Both the position numbers and the translations under genes were made by a program. The notes beneath the pieces are model-generated. The model had not been told where the DNA came from. It did not search any database and saw only the letters and a program-made list of their open reading frames with translations. Below are positions 26,960 to 39,734 of a stretch of DNA of 64,000 nt, in pieces. Numbering within the stretch: position 1 is the stretch's first letter; every line of letters starts with the position of its first letter. The stretch is from Letharia columbiana (taxonomy: Eukaryota; Ascomycota; Lecanoromycetes; Lecanorales; Parmeliaceae), in NCBI RefSeq assembly GCF_014066305.1, contig NW_023501037.1:434001-498000 (forward strand). Reading direction: 5' to 3'.

Positions 26960-28894
26960 AGACGCTTAAGTAAAAATAGAATACTTATTAAAAAACCTTT
27001 AAATTCTAGTAAGAAAATAAGAGAAAAGAGTCGATTTATTAAGATTACGATATCGTTCTAATAACGCGATAGAACTAATTCTTACACGCTATAAGCGCGT
27101 AATTAATATATTATATAATAATATTAATACTATCTTCGAGAATAATATCGCTTTTATAATACTAATTAATAATAATCTATAGTAAATTAACGCGCTTAGT
27201 ATCGGCGTTCTTATAGCGTTAGTTAATAGCCTCTATAGCGAATAATATTAGATTTAGAAACTTATAATAAAATCTTAAAAATCTAGTAGATAAAAGAAGA
27301 GAGAAGAGTTTTTCTATAGATAATATCGTTTTTATAGCGTATTACGTTTATAGCGAAGTAACGTAGTAATAACCTTTATTATAGAAATTCGAAGAAAGTA
27401 ATTAATAAAGCGACGCGTTCGCGATAACGCCTTCGATTATTAATTAATAATAATAGTAGAAATAATAACGATAGCTAGGCGACGCGGCTCTATAGATAAT
27501 AGCGAAATATTACCGCGTCGCTATTATCTACGTTATTAGGTATTACTCGCTAATATTAGCGCTATAATAAAGAATATAAAAACCTCTTTCGAATTATTTA
27601 TTTTTATTCTTCGTAACTTTTAACGCCTCTCTTATAAGTACTTGCTTTAGCGCTATAACGTCGATATTAATACTAATATAAGTATAATATATCTTATTAT
27701 ATTAATAGTCTACTTCTCTTTATCGTAAGTATCTTATTATTATTAATCGCGTTAATACGTAAGCTAATAATTTTATAATACTCTTTTTTAATAATAATAA
27801 TAACTTTAATAGTAAGTATATAGTCGCTTTATAGGCGCGATTACTAATCCTTAACTATTCCCGCTACTATCGCTTTATATACGCAATTACTAATAAGTTC
27901 TAATATCTAGTTTATTATATAGAACTTACTTTTATTAAGATAACGATTTATATATTCGAGATAAGTCTCTCTTCTATAATAATTATAAGGTCGAAAGACG
28001 CGGTATTAGCCGCTATATTAAAATCTCTCTATATCTTTAAACGTAGATAAGGAAATTAATACGGCGCTATCGCCGCGTTAAATAATTTTAAAAGCTATCT
28101 CGCTAATAAACTAAGCTCGATAAGAAGATTATCTAATAATATAAATTATAGAAATATACGATAGCGATAACTTCGATTATCTCTATTATAATTATAGATC
28201 TTTAAGACTAGCTTATAGCGATATATAAGCGTATAGAGAAATTAAAGAAAATAAATAAATTACTAAAGAAGAAGCTTAAGAGCCTTCGTCGATATATAAT
28301 AAACGTCGACGAGTATTAATATAAAGATTATACTTTAACTATCTCCTCGTTAAAGAACTAGATTAATAGATTTAACTCGATCTCTAACGTTAAAATAGCG
28401 AAGGATATTTAAGTAATAATCTTTTTTTAGTAATAGCGCTAGTATAAAATCCTTAGATAGTTCTTTAATAGCTACTTTAGATAAAAATACGTTTATATAA
28501 ATAGTATATACTCTAATACGATAAATCTCTTTTATAGTAGAGTTTAGTAGATAGCTAAATAATATAATTATTTTATTAATCTATATCTTAATAATAGTAA
28601 GTATAGAGAAGTACGCGCGTAGTATAAGTATTATCTAGAAATATATCTAATCTAGTCGATAGTTATATCTTATTTTATCATCTTTACTTACTTATCGTTA
28701 ATTTATATAGTTAATTAAGCTCTTTAGTAATAAGAGACTTATTATTTATTACTTAATATTTTCGCTTATTACTCGTCTATTTATAGATTTAAATTAGCTC
28801 GCTAGTATTAATTAGTTTATTATTTAATAGTTATTAATTATACTTTTCGTCTTAATTAGTTTATTTAACTTTATATTAAATATCTTTCTTATAC
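26960..28894 (+). pseudogene. Frame antisense to pol in the 3' region of Gypsy-A1
   Basis: The region between chromodomain and 3' LTR reads best on the plus strand, opposite to pol. Near 27,015-27,180 one frame reads RVDLLRLRYRSNNAIELIL. Near 28,000-28,430 another frame reads EIKENK, then TKEEA, then EPSSIYNKRRRVLI and NYLLVKELD, with only TAA and TAG stops. The composition is charged and helical, somewhat Gag-like, but I do not recognise it. The same region is present in Gypsy-A2 at about 62,600-64,000, where the frame lies on the minus strand. The change of frame between the two stretches means either a frameshift or two separate frames. Confidence 0.45.
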
Positions 28895-28899
28895 TTAAT

Positions 28900-29049
28900 T
28901 ATTAAGAAATAGTTCTTAATATCATAATATTAATGTGATATAAAGTTATTCTATTAATCTATATAGTCTGCAGATATATATGTATAAAGGGGAGGCGCGC
29001 TAAGGTCTAATTGATACTAGTAATCCTATATAAAGAATTCTTCGTAATA
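28900..29049 (+). repeat. 5' LTR of the TRIM-like element
   Basis: 150 bp, with CA and TG retained (GTCTGCAGATATATATGTAT). It contains GGGGAGGCGCGCTAAGGTCT followed by a TATATAAAG box. Its partner at 30,079-30,228 differs mainly by G-to-A and C-to-T changes, so the two LTRs of one insertion have met very different amounts of RIP. Confidence 0.9.
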
Positions 29050-30078
29050 AGTACCCACAAAAAATAGAGAAAGGCCATATCCTCATGGCAAGAAGTATAT
29101 ATACATGATTTTTCGAATGTCGGAAAGAAATGGAGACACCGTGCTAATTAGTGATGTGAATTCCATGAAATCTTCTATCGCAGTAAAAATCTTTAAATAA
29201 TGAAATAACTGTTAGAGCAAGATATTAGATAGTTTTAATTCGTTTAAATATATATCATCTAATATCCTTCTATAGAGATCTAATTAACTATGATCGACGT
29301 AGTAGATTCTTCTCTTATATGCTTATTGCAGTAATATATTATAATGTAATATTGCCTAGACATGTAAAGATAGTAGACTAAATCGTAGTGATGTTCTCCG
29401 CTTGCTAAGTAATGATTTAACGCGGGATCGTGGAGAGCTAAGCTATGTCTTTAACGATAATAGCCTTATTACCGCTTAATTTCTCCGTAATATTCTCCGC
29501 AGTATTCTCCGTAATTGCTTATAGTGTTTCCTTCTCTTATTTAACTGAATATTTTAGCTAAGTAATCGACTAAGTAACTAACTAAGTAGCTGGCTAAGTG
29601 GCTAACTAAGTAACTGATTAAGTAACTAGCTAAGTAGTTTACTAACGAAACTCATTGCGTAGTTAATTCATTTCAGTCCTTAGTATACCCATTTTAGTTC
29701 TTATTTCGATTTTAAATATGGCTATTTCAATTCTTAGTATGCCTTGAAATAGAGCTATTATATTCTAAAGCTAATCGTTCGAGATGTCGAGGATAAGTAA
29801 GCTGGAGATAGATATAGTAATGGTCTATTAAAAGGTTTACTTACTTATATACTTGCGTATAGTAACTCTACGTAATAGGCTAAGTATTAATAGATAAGCG
29901 ATAAGGGGGTAGTATTAACTGCTTACGTGTAGTAACTCTACGTGATAAGTTGAGTACTAATAGATAAGCGATATAAATGTTAAGATAGATAGAGATATAG
30001 CGTAATTAGCTAGTACTATAAATAAGCGAATAAAATCAATAGACTTCTATTAAGTAATCTTTAGATGTTATTATTATT

Positions 30079-30228
30079 TATTAAGAAATAGTTCTTAATA
30101 TCATAATATTAATATAATATAAAGTTATTCTATTAATCTATATAATCTACAGATATATATATATAAAGAAGAGGCGCGTTAAGATTTAATTAATACTAGT
30201 AACTCTATATAAAGAATTCTTCGTAATA
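30079..30228 (+). repeat. 3' LTR of the TRIM-like element
   Basis: 150-bp partner of 28,900-29,049, with RIP-type changes (ATCTACAGATATATATATAT, AAGAAGAGGCGCGTTAAGATT). It is followed by TTAAT, the right-hand copy of the target-site duplication, and then by the interrupted Gypsy-A1 sequence. Confidence 0.9.
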
Positions 30229-30233
30229 TTAAT

Positions 30234-33200
30234 TTTATTAATAATTTCTTTAATCTTCTAAAGTTTATTATTATTAATAAAATTGAGAGTTTATATAAAG
30301 GCTTTCGCTATATTATTATAATCGCGAAGATAATAAGACTTAAATAATAATATATAAAAGATATTATAAATTCTATATATCGAGGATAGAAGTAGATAAT
30401 ACGTTTACGCCTTTATCTTATCTATAATTCGAAATAATTTTATAAATTTATAAGATAACTTCTTACTTAGACGTTTTTACTTTAGATTCTTAATTATTAA
30501 TATTATTAAATTATCTATCTTATAGCTTTAAAACTAATATATTTTATTATAATATTTAAACTAAGTCATAATAGCGCTGCGAAAACGCTCTATTATCTTA
30601 TCTCTTAATACTTATAACTTCTTTACTCTATTATTTATAACAAATATCTCTTTCTCGACGAAGTCGTTTTTAATCTCTTAATAGATTTTAAAATAATATT
30701 TATATATTAGAAAGAATAATATCGTTTTAATAAAGAAATACTAATTATTTATATAAGCGAACTCTATTATTAGTAGTTATTTCGCTTAAATATTTTATTT
30801 ATTATTAGTAAATACGCGTAAGAAGTATTCTAGCATCTAATTTTATTACTTAATCTATCTATTAATTTACGAGTAAAAGGCGATACTTAGATATCGCTTA
30901 ATTTTGAAATAAAAGTAAATAACGAATTAGAAGCTATTAGTAAATATAGAGCCTCTATTATTAATAATATCGTTTAATATACTATAGTAATATACTATTT
31001 CGAAATAAAATACTTTCGCTAGTTAAATAATATCGATTATAATAGATATAGAAATATATCTTATTATTTTTATAAATTAATTTATTATAACTAGAATAAT
31101 ATCGTAAATAATATTTTTATACTTACTCGCTAATAAGTTAATAATAAAGTTTATAGAAATTTTCTTTTATAGTTTAATAATAATAAAAAGTAAGCTTAAT
31201 TCGCTATATAAACGATATCGCGAAGCTTTAATTCGCTAATAAACGTTATATATCTTAATATAATTAATAATTTACTTTAGATTTTTATTTTAATAGTATT
31301 TATAAGTAAGTAGTTTATATATTTTTATAGCGTTAAAGTATTCTAATAATAAATTATTATAATATTTACTAATAAGCTCTTTTTTTAAGATCTTATTTCT
31401 AGAGATATAAAGACGACTATTATATCTTAATAGTCTCTCGAAATCTAAGATTTATATTTAATTATATACGCGACGCTTAACCGCTAGCTTATTAATATTA
31501 ATTCGAAAAGAATTTATCTAATTATTATAGATTTATAGATCTTAAATTAATATTTTTATTAATCTTTAAAATATATTATAAGTAATCTCTTATATAGTCT
31601 TAGACTTTCTTCTAGAAATAATTATCTAAACGTCGATAATATAAAATATAAGCGCTATAGCCGCTATAAGCTTCTTATTTCTTTATAATTATTTATCGCT
31701 AATTTAAAATATAAGCTTATTCTATAATATCGATAAAAGTTTAATATTTAATAGCGAAATCTTTTTATAATTAGAGCGCCGCGATAGCGGGTTGATAGAG
31801 TTTAATTTATTTATTTAATAAAAAATCTTAAAGTTATAAGTAGCTAACTTTAACGCTTAACGGGTTTATTTAGAATTTAGTTTCTTCTACTTTATAAAGT
31901 TCTTAAGATTATTATAATCTATTAAAATCTTAATATAAAACGTATTATCTTCTAGATAATAATATTATTATTTTATAAATACTATAATAACGAGTAGCTC
32001 TTAATTATAGATCTTATAATTTTACTTTATAGAAATTATTTTTCTAAATTAGAATACTATTAATCGCTAATAATTATTTTTATTTAATTATAAAAATATA
32101 GCTTTTATATTAAAATTAAAAGCGTCGATTTTAAGATATAGCTTTAAATTTAAATCGTAATAGCGTAGAAATAGCGCGATTATGAAAGTGCTTCGAAGCT
32201 ACTAAAACGTTAACTTAGCGCTATCTATTTACTCTAGCGATTTAGATTTCTTATTATTCTTACTCTCTTTAAGTAAGTTAGTAAATAACGCTACTATACT
32301 AAAATAATTATAAATAAATTATTAATAGAAATTAATAAAGTCTAAAAAGACTTATATATTTTAATAATTTTTTAATTTTAGTTACTTCTTAATAATAGTA
32401 ATATATTTCTAATTTATTATAATATCTTCGATAAATATAATAAACTTTAAAAATTTAACCTATTTAATATAGAATTAATACTTTTTTAGATTAGCGTATA
32501 GTTGAAACTAACGTAAACGCTTAAGTACTTATTTAATATATCGTTAATACTTTACTAAATTAGCACTATAAATTAAAATATTATCTAAATATATTATATA
32601 TATTATATCTATTAAACTTATAAAAACTTTATTAATATATATTTAAAAAGTTATTAATATATTAACGAGCTTAAATAATATAATTAAATATTCGAAGTAG
32701 TTATAGCGACTACGAAACGCTATTTTTTACTTATTATTTTCTTTAATTTAAATTCGATAATAGATATCCTTAAGATCTAGCTTTATAAAGATTTTAACGC
32801 TATATAAGCGATTTAGAGTCTTAATAATTAGAGATAATAAGTATTAATTTTTAATAGTTATCGCGTTTAGATCTCGATAATTAACGTAAAGATAGAGCTC
32901 TCTATTCTTTTTAAAAATAAAAAGAATTAATACTTTAACTAAAAAAGTCGAGTAATAGATTTAATCTTTTTAAAGAAAATTCTTTAAATAACGTTATAGC
33001 TTTATTAATTTTATTTAAGATAAATTATATAAGAAGCTATATAGCGGCTTTTTATCGCTTTTAATCTTAATAATATAATTCTTCTATTTAAGCGTAAATA
33101 AGATTTCTACTTTTTTATTAAAAAAAATATCGTTAAACTTTAATAACTTCTAAGAGAATTCTAGATTACGCCTATTTTTTAATTCGCTTTATACTATCGC

Positions 33201-34300
33201 GATATATATAATTACGAATATATTTAGCTTTTATTTAATAATTTAAATAAATTTAATTAATTTTTTAATCTATAATTTGCTAGCGTTAATTTTAAATCGC
33301 TATTACTCCGCCGCTGAATCTAGTAATATTTATAATTAATTTAACTCGAATATATTTAATATAATATTAAAGTTTTTTTAATTAATAATATAGAAGAGTA
33401 TATTATACTTTTTATTTTAATTTTAACTATTTACTAATTAGTAGTTTAGCTAATATACGCTATAGTAATATATACTTTAATCGCTTAGCGCTTTCAATTA
33501 CGATAAGATAGCGTTATAAGATTTTAAGTCTTATTAAATTACGAACTTTTATAAAATTAAATTAATATATATTTTAGTATCGAGTAAAGTAACGAGTTAC
33601 CTCTATTTACTCTAAAGCTTTATTTATCTCTTTATAAGAATAGAAGAAATTACCTCTATTAATTATCGTTTTTATCTTACTTCTAAGATAGTTATAAGGT
33701 CGAATCTTTTTTTATTAATATTACGTCGATATAGATTATAGACAATTTATTAAAATCTAGATACTTAGATATTTAATAACTCTATTTTTTATAATAGAAA
33801 TAACTATTCTTCTTATAATTAGAATTAAAAAATTTAACTTTACGCTTTACGCTATTATCTTAAATACGTATTATATAAACGTCGTTATTTAAAGCTAATT
33901 TAGACTTTAAAATTTAATTCTTTAAAGATTTATTCTTAGCGAACTCTCTCGAAGACTTCGAATAGAAATTATTATCGAAGTATATACGTTTTAAAATCTT
34001 TTTCTATATAATAGTCTAGATAAGAATTTTTTTTTTTATTTCGATATACTACTAGTATTTAAAATCTTATTCTTAAACTCTAATCTAAGTTTAATTAAAA
34101 AGAAATTAACTTAATACTTCTTAGAAAATAGAGTTATATAAGCCTCTAGCTTCTTTAAATAAATTTTAAAAATAGATATCTTCTAATTAAAGCGTTATTT
34201 AGTTTTTTTTTACTTTTTATATATAAGAAGATAATAATTTATTAAATTCGCTATTAAATTAAGTAAAAACTACTTAAAGAATTCGAAAGTTATATCCTTT
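30234..34300 (-). pseudogene. Gypsy-A1 gag-pol: knuckle, protease, RT, RNase H, integrase, part of chromodomain
   Basis: The minus strand is collinear with the better read Gypsy-A2 frame. The RT active site at 32,565-32,591 reads YLDNILIYS, from YLDD; this copy keeps the first Asp, whereas Gypsy-A2 reads YLNN. The integrase core (the segment ending near NRFIKIIRYI) lies near 31,050, RNase H near 32,100, and the Gag knuckle near 33,800. The frame enters the chromodomain at about 30,300 and is split there by the TRIM-like element, resuming at 28,894. All visible stops are TAA or TAG, as expected from RIP of Gln and Trp codons. No product is possible. A chromodomain at the integrase C-terminus is what defines chromoviruses and targets them to heterochromatin. 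Confidence 0.82.
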
Positions 34301-34838
34301 AGACTATAAATTTAATAGTATTTATACTATTAAATATTAAAATTATCTTTTAAGAATTATATATAATAAATAATCCTTAATTAATTAGTAATAAAATACT
34401 TAGAACTTATAAGAAATTTAATTTCGACTTCGCGAAATTAGCGTAGATACTCTCTTTTATTAATATTTTTATAAGAATATATTCTTTTAAAACGAAGTAT
34501 TTTCGCTTTAATTAATATATTCGCTAGAGACGCGATAATAATTAATATAAATAAGCTCTCGCTAGTTATAAACGATAAGCTAATATTATAAAGCTCGCGA
34601 TTATAAACCTTTAACGTAGTTAATTCTTATTCTTATTTTAAATAACGATTTTCGATCTTAATAACTATAAGATATTATTTTATAATAAGATCTTTTATTA
34701 ATAAGAAATTCTTAAACTTATTATTAACGCTATAGCGGCTCTCGATATTACCTTCGTTTTCTACTATACGATTTAGAGATAAACTCGATATTATAATAAT
34801 AATAGGCCTTTTTCTTTAAAAGATAAAGAGATTAGAAT

Positions 34839-35113
34839 TATAAGAGCGTAGTTTACTAATAATTAGCTAGTAAATATAGATTATAAAAGATATAATATTA
34901 TTATAAAGTTTAATAGTATATTTAATAGTAGAACTAATCTTTAAAAAATATTAAAACTTCGAGGTATATAAAGTAGACCTATATTCGCTAAGCTCTTAGA
35001 TATATAAGATATATTATTAAAATTAAACTCTAAAAGAAACTCTAACGTAGTATATACGATATCGACGTCTTAGCGTAAGTAGCGTTAAGGCTTATAACGT
35101 ATTAGGCCTAATA
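34839..35113 (-). repeat. Gypsy-A1 5' LTR (275 bp)
   Basis: Read on the minus strand it starts TATTAGGCCTAATACG and ends CGCTCTTATA, followed inward by ATTCTAATCTCTTTATC, the likely primer-binding region, which is also present after the Gypsy-A2 LTR. It is more RIP-mutated than the 3' LTR at 26,656-26,930. Confidence 0.9.
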
Positions 35114-36699
35114 ATAATATAAAGTCATCGCTTCGCTATTACTAAGTATAAGAAGTAGCTTTTATAAAGAATTAAGAGATTAACGGCGAAGAGTTATTAG
35201 GTGATATATTAGTAAGTCTATTATCTCTTAATTATTTTAAAAAAGATTTATAGACTCTAAAAATTAGCGTTTAATATAAGGGGAAAAAATTTATATTATA
35301 GAATTCTAAGTATCTTTTTAATTAATAGATAGCGAAATCTATTATAATCTCTTCTTTTAAGCTTTTATATCTAAGTATTTATATCTTAATAATAAAAATA
35401 AAAAGTAATTTAAAACTTTATTATTATAGTTATTAATTATTATTCTAAAAGCCTCTTTTATCTTATCGTTATCTTTATCTAACTTTTATTTATTTAGCGT
35501 ATAATTATAATTCTTCGATTATTATTTAGCCGAGCTTAATAAATCTAGAAAATTATTATTATTTATATTAAATTATCATACTATCAAATTTCTTTATACT
35601 ACGTACTCGATCTTATTAAAATAAATATATAAAAATAGTAAATCGAATTTTAATTAATTAATCTAGATAATTTTTAGTATACTTTTATTAAAGAGAGAGT
35701 AATAAATAAAAAGAGTATTTACTATAAGATTCGTTTATATATAATTATATATTTTTCTAGTCTAAAAATTATAAGTTAATAATTTTATATATACGAGAAA
35801 TAATAATAGTATATCTTATAATCGATTTTAGAAGAATAATCCTATATTATAAAATCTCTATACTTATATTTTTTAATTATATAATAAAATTCGTAATTAT
35901 AAGAGTTAATATACGTTATTTTCGCTTATAGAGATTAATAAGTTCTTTATTAAAACTTTTAAATTATTATAAAAATAAAAAATAATCTTTATTTATGAGA
36001 TTACTCGATTATATTAGATAATCTAACTAATAACTTCAAGTTATTATCTAATAATATACTTATCTCTTATTCTTTCTCTTTTTTTATTTATCTTAAAATT
36101 ACGAGATAGATAAGATTATTTAATATTTTCTTCTCTATTAAATCTTTCTATTACGAGGTTATACTCTTATTATTATTAATAATACTTTTTTATTTTTAAT
36201 TATTTAGACTTAATTATATAGCTAATATAGATATATACTTTTTCTTTAAAATACTAAATAAAAAAATTATATATATTAATATCTAATAATACTATAATAT
36301 AGTTAATCTTATTATTTATAAAAGTATATATCTTTAACCTCTTATAATATCTTTTTCTATTTCTCTAAATTTATACTTTTAAATCTATCTATATTTTTAA
36401 CTTTATCTCTCGCGATTAATATTATATTAAGATCGATAATAAATAATTTTTATAAGCGAGCTTTAAGTGAGTTATATACTTTAAAAGTTATTATATATTA
36501 ATAAGATTTAATAATATAAGAATTCTATAAGAGCTCTTCTATCGCTTTATACTTATAATTTTTAATATTAATTAAATAATTATAAGATTTTAATAGCGAT
36601 AGAAATAAGAAGGATTTTATTAAAAGACTATTATCGCGAAGTATTTACTAAAGATTATCTATATTATTCACTTCTATATATATAATTAAAATTATAAAT
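35114..36699. other. Unassigned insert, right part, segment 1
   Basis: The host sequence resumes after Gypsy-A1. The plus strand shows one frame that can be followed a long way with only TAA and TAG stops, apart from a TGA near 35,200, but no family motif was recognised. A short inverted repeat, TAACTTCAAGTTA, lies at about 36,030. Dinucleotide depletion is strong. Confidence 0.4.
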
Positions 36700-37520
36700 T
36701 TAATTTCACTTTATAATAATAAAGGATTTTATCTTTTACTTTTAATAATAGATTATTTATAATTCTATTATTATTTATCTTCTCGCTATATAAAATTACT
36801 ATTATATTAATTTTATAATATATATATTTATTAAATCTATAAACGATAATATTTAAAAGATATATTACGAGAAGAAAATAAGATATAACTTCTAAGTATC
36901 TTTCTAATTATCTTTCTAATTATTATAATATTATAATAAATAAAAAAAAAAGAAAAAAAGAAAGAAGTAGTATATAAAAAATTTATAGTTTTAATCTTAA
37001 TTCGTAGCGCTTATATAAAACTTAAAATAATAATTAATATTATAAAATTATAAGATTTTTAAATAAAGAAGAATAAAATAGATATAATAAAAGACTTAAA
37101 GAAGAATTTTAATTTAAATCTTAAAAAAAGTTTATAAGCTTAATTATACGCTAATAGATTAGTTAATAATTAATAATTAATTTTATTAATATATATAATA
37201 GAATAAGATAGAGCTAAGCTTAAAAATCTTAAATTTATATATATAGTTAATTATTAATTTAGAGTTATTACGCCTTTTAGCTAAATCGACTAAATTATCG
37301 CGAATAAATAAATTAATATTTATAATTATAAAAAAAATATAATCGAATAGCTCTAATTAAAAAATAGATATATATTATTTAATTTTAGAATAACTTTTTT
37401 ATTTTCTATTAAAATTTTAAGATTTCTTTCTAAAATTATAGAATAAAATAAGAACTTTTAGATAAAAAAAGAATTTCTAAATTTAGTCTAATAATTAATA
37501 AAGCGTAAAAAATTTAAATA
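36700..37520 (+). pseudogene. Unidentified plus-strand coding relic
   Basis: From about 36,700 to 37,520 the plus strand holds a long frame broken only by TAA and TAG. Readable parts include NNRLFIILLLFIF, KYLSNY repeated as an imperfect pair, a basic stretch KKKRKKERSS near 36,940, RFLNKEE, LLIYIIEQDRAKLKNLKFIY and, near 37,260, a segment with ITPF. The composition, with a basic patch and mixed helical segments, suggests a real protein of several hundred residues, but I cannot name the family. It belongs to whatever element fills 35,114-42,325. Confidence 0.5.
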
Positions 37521-37621
37521 TTATTTATTAAAGTTCGCTCGATAGCCGGATAGCCCGCTTATTAAAGTTCGCTTATTAAAGATTACTTATCTATTTACTT
37601 AATAGCTTTAATTAAAAAAAT

Positions 37622-38490
37622 AATTATAAATTTAATTTATAAGTCTTTACTTATAAAAAATATAATATCTTATAGATTTTAATAGAATCTTTTATTTTTT
37701 AAGATAATAATAGAAATCTATTATTAAATATAATACTTATTAATTAAATAAGAAAATAAGATATTTAAATTATACTTATAATACTTATAATTTTATAATA
37801 ATAGATTTTTTTTATAATTTAATAGAATATAATTTTTAATATAATATAATTTTCTAAAAGTATAAATTAAATACTTTATATAGTATTAATTATAAAGATA
37901 ATTAGAATTCTAAGTCGAATACGAATCTAAGATTAATATAATAAATAAATATCTAATAGATTTTAATTAAAATCTTTTATTTTCTAAGATAATAATAAGA
38001 ATCTATTATATAAATATAGTATTTATTAATTAAATAAGTAAGTATAATAAATATACTTCTATATTAAAACTATTATTATAATATAAATAATTTTATAATA
38101 ATAACTTATTTTAATTTTTTAATATAATATAATTTTTTAGAATTATAAATTAATTATCTTATATAATATTAATTATAAAGATAATTAGAATTCTAAGTCG
38201 AGAATTAATATAATAATTAAATATATATAGACTTTAATAAAATCTTTTATTTTTTTAAGATAATAATAAAAATCTATAAAAATATATAATTATTAATAAT
38301 TAGATAAAAAAATATAATATATATTTATATTAAAACTATAATTATAATATAAATAATTTTATAATAATAAATAACTTTAAGTCTTTAATATAATATAAAT
38401 CTTTTAAATTATAAATTAAATATATTATATAATATTAATTTTAAAGATAACTAGAATTTAAAGTAGAATATAATCTTATAAGTAATATTA
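37622..38490 (+). repeat. Three-unit tandem repeat of about 271-284 bp
   Basis: The phrase AGATTTTAATAGAATCTTTT recurs in variant form at 37,674, 37,958 and 38,229, each followed by AAGATAATAATA, then by a further shared stretch ending ATAAAGATAATTAGAATTC. The spacing is 284 and then 271 bp. No coding frame is apparent, and the units are fully RIP-mutated. Confidence 0.8.
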
Positions 38491-39734
38491 TAATTAAGAG
38501 TTATATTATAAATTAAAAAAATTAATAATTTAATTATAAAGTTTTTTATTTTATTATTTATAGTAATTTAATAATCTATCTAAACTAAACTATAAGCTTT
38601 TAATCTATCTTTATATTTATATATAATTTAATATTATATAATTTTAAAAGTCTATATAAAAGTAATATATTCTTAATTTATAATATTATACGTTTATTAT
38701 AAATTGCTAATAGTTAAATATCTATATTCTATTATTAGCGAATTTTATATAAGAATAATAAAAAGTCTTATTTAAAAAATTATTAGATAGAAAAGATTCT
38801 ATCGCTTTCTATATTATCTTAATAATAGAACTTTATTAATAATACTTAATATTATTTCTTATATCTAATAAAATTTCTTAAATAAATTTTAAAAATAAAG
38901 CTTTCGAAATTAATAGCTTAATCGATTTTTAAAAGTATTTAATTTTATAAAGGGCGATAGCTAATAGATTATAATTAGAAAGATAATTAGAAATATATAT
39001 AAGATTAAATTTATTATCTAAATAATATTTTTATATTTTTCTTACTTTAGATATATAATTAATAACACTTTTTCTCTTACTTATATCCTTTTTACTTATA
39101 ATAGATTTTCTAAAAATCTTATTACTTAATTTTTTAACTACTTTTACTATTAATAATATTTAAAATACTCTTTTATTTATTATAGCCGCCGCGAAAAGTA
39201 TATTAAATCTTCTCTTTCTAAGTTTCTTATTATATTTATTTTTTTTTAATAATTTACGCGTAGATAAACGTTCTTTAATTATTATAATTTTAATATTTTT
39301 ATTATATATATTATTAAAATTTCTACTCTTATAAATAATATCTCGATTTTAAGAGATAGTCTAATCTTAAAATAGAGTTATATTATTATTATTAAATATA
39401 TCGTTATCGAATATATATATTAACTCTTTATTCTTATTAATATATTTATAAATTTATCTAATTTAAAAAGTTAAATAATTAGAATAATAATTAAAAAGAG
39501 AAGATTATATTTAAACTCTCTCTTATTATAATAATTAAAATTATAAGAGTTATCTCTTCTTCTTCTAGTTGTATTAATTACTTATATATTAAAATTAATA
39601 AATTTATATAAATTTATTATAAAACTTATCGCTAAGTTATAACGTTATTATTTTTATTATATATTAGAAATTTCTAATCTTAAACTTCTTTCGTAATAAA
39701 ATCTATCTCTTCTTTTTCTAATATAATTAAATTT
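38491..39734. other. Unassigned RIP-degraded sequence
   Basis: AT-rich, depleted in CA and TG. A few CG-rich spots (for example TATAGCCGCCGCGAAAAGTA at 39,179) stand out. On the minus strand the stretch from about 39,500 leads into the 24-bp repeats and could be part of the same coding relic. Nothing else is recognisable. Confidence 0.4.

Larger units (their letters stand above)
28900..30228 (+). mobile_element. Small non-coding LTR element (TRIM-like), 1,329 bp
   Basis: Two 150-bp direct repeats (28,900-29,049 and 30,079-30,228) start TATTAAGAAATAG and end CTTCGTAATA. They are flanked by TTAAT on both sides (28,895-28,899 and 30,229-30,233), and the empty site is preserved in Gypsy-A2 near 62,445 as ATTAAGTATAAG (reverse strand). 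The 1-kb interior has no open frame of note. It holds a 12-bp tandem repeat related to CTAAGTAACTAA (29,565-29,642) and a 70-bp duplication around AGTAACTCTACG (29,853-29,972). This fits a terminal-repeat retrotransposon in miniature, which would depend on another element's enzymes. Most of it is un-RIPped. It is related to the island at 50,202-52,830. Confidence 0.85.
26656..35113 (-). mobile_element. Gypsy-A1: full-length Ty3/gypsy chromovirus
   Basis: A complete element on the minus strand is bounded by LTRs at 26,656-26,930 and 34,839-35,113. Reading right to left it has a Gag knuckle (near 33,800), protease, RT, RNase H, integrase and chromodomain, then about 2 kb of 3' sequence with an antisense frame. 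It is collinear with Gypsy-A2 at 57,563-64,000. Without the small LTR element inside it, it is about 7.1 kb. I see no clear 5-bp duplication: TAAAC lies to the left and ATAAT to the right. It sits inside the 18-kb insert of the TIR block. Confidence 0.88.
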
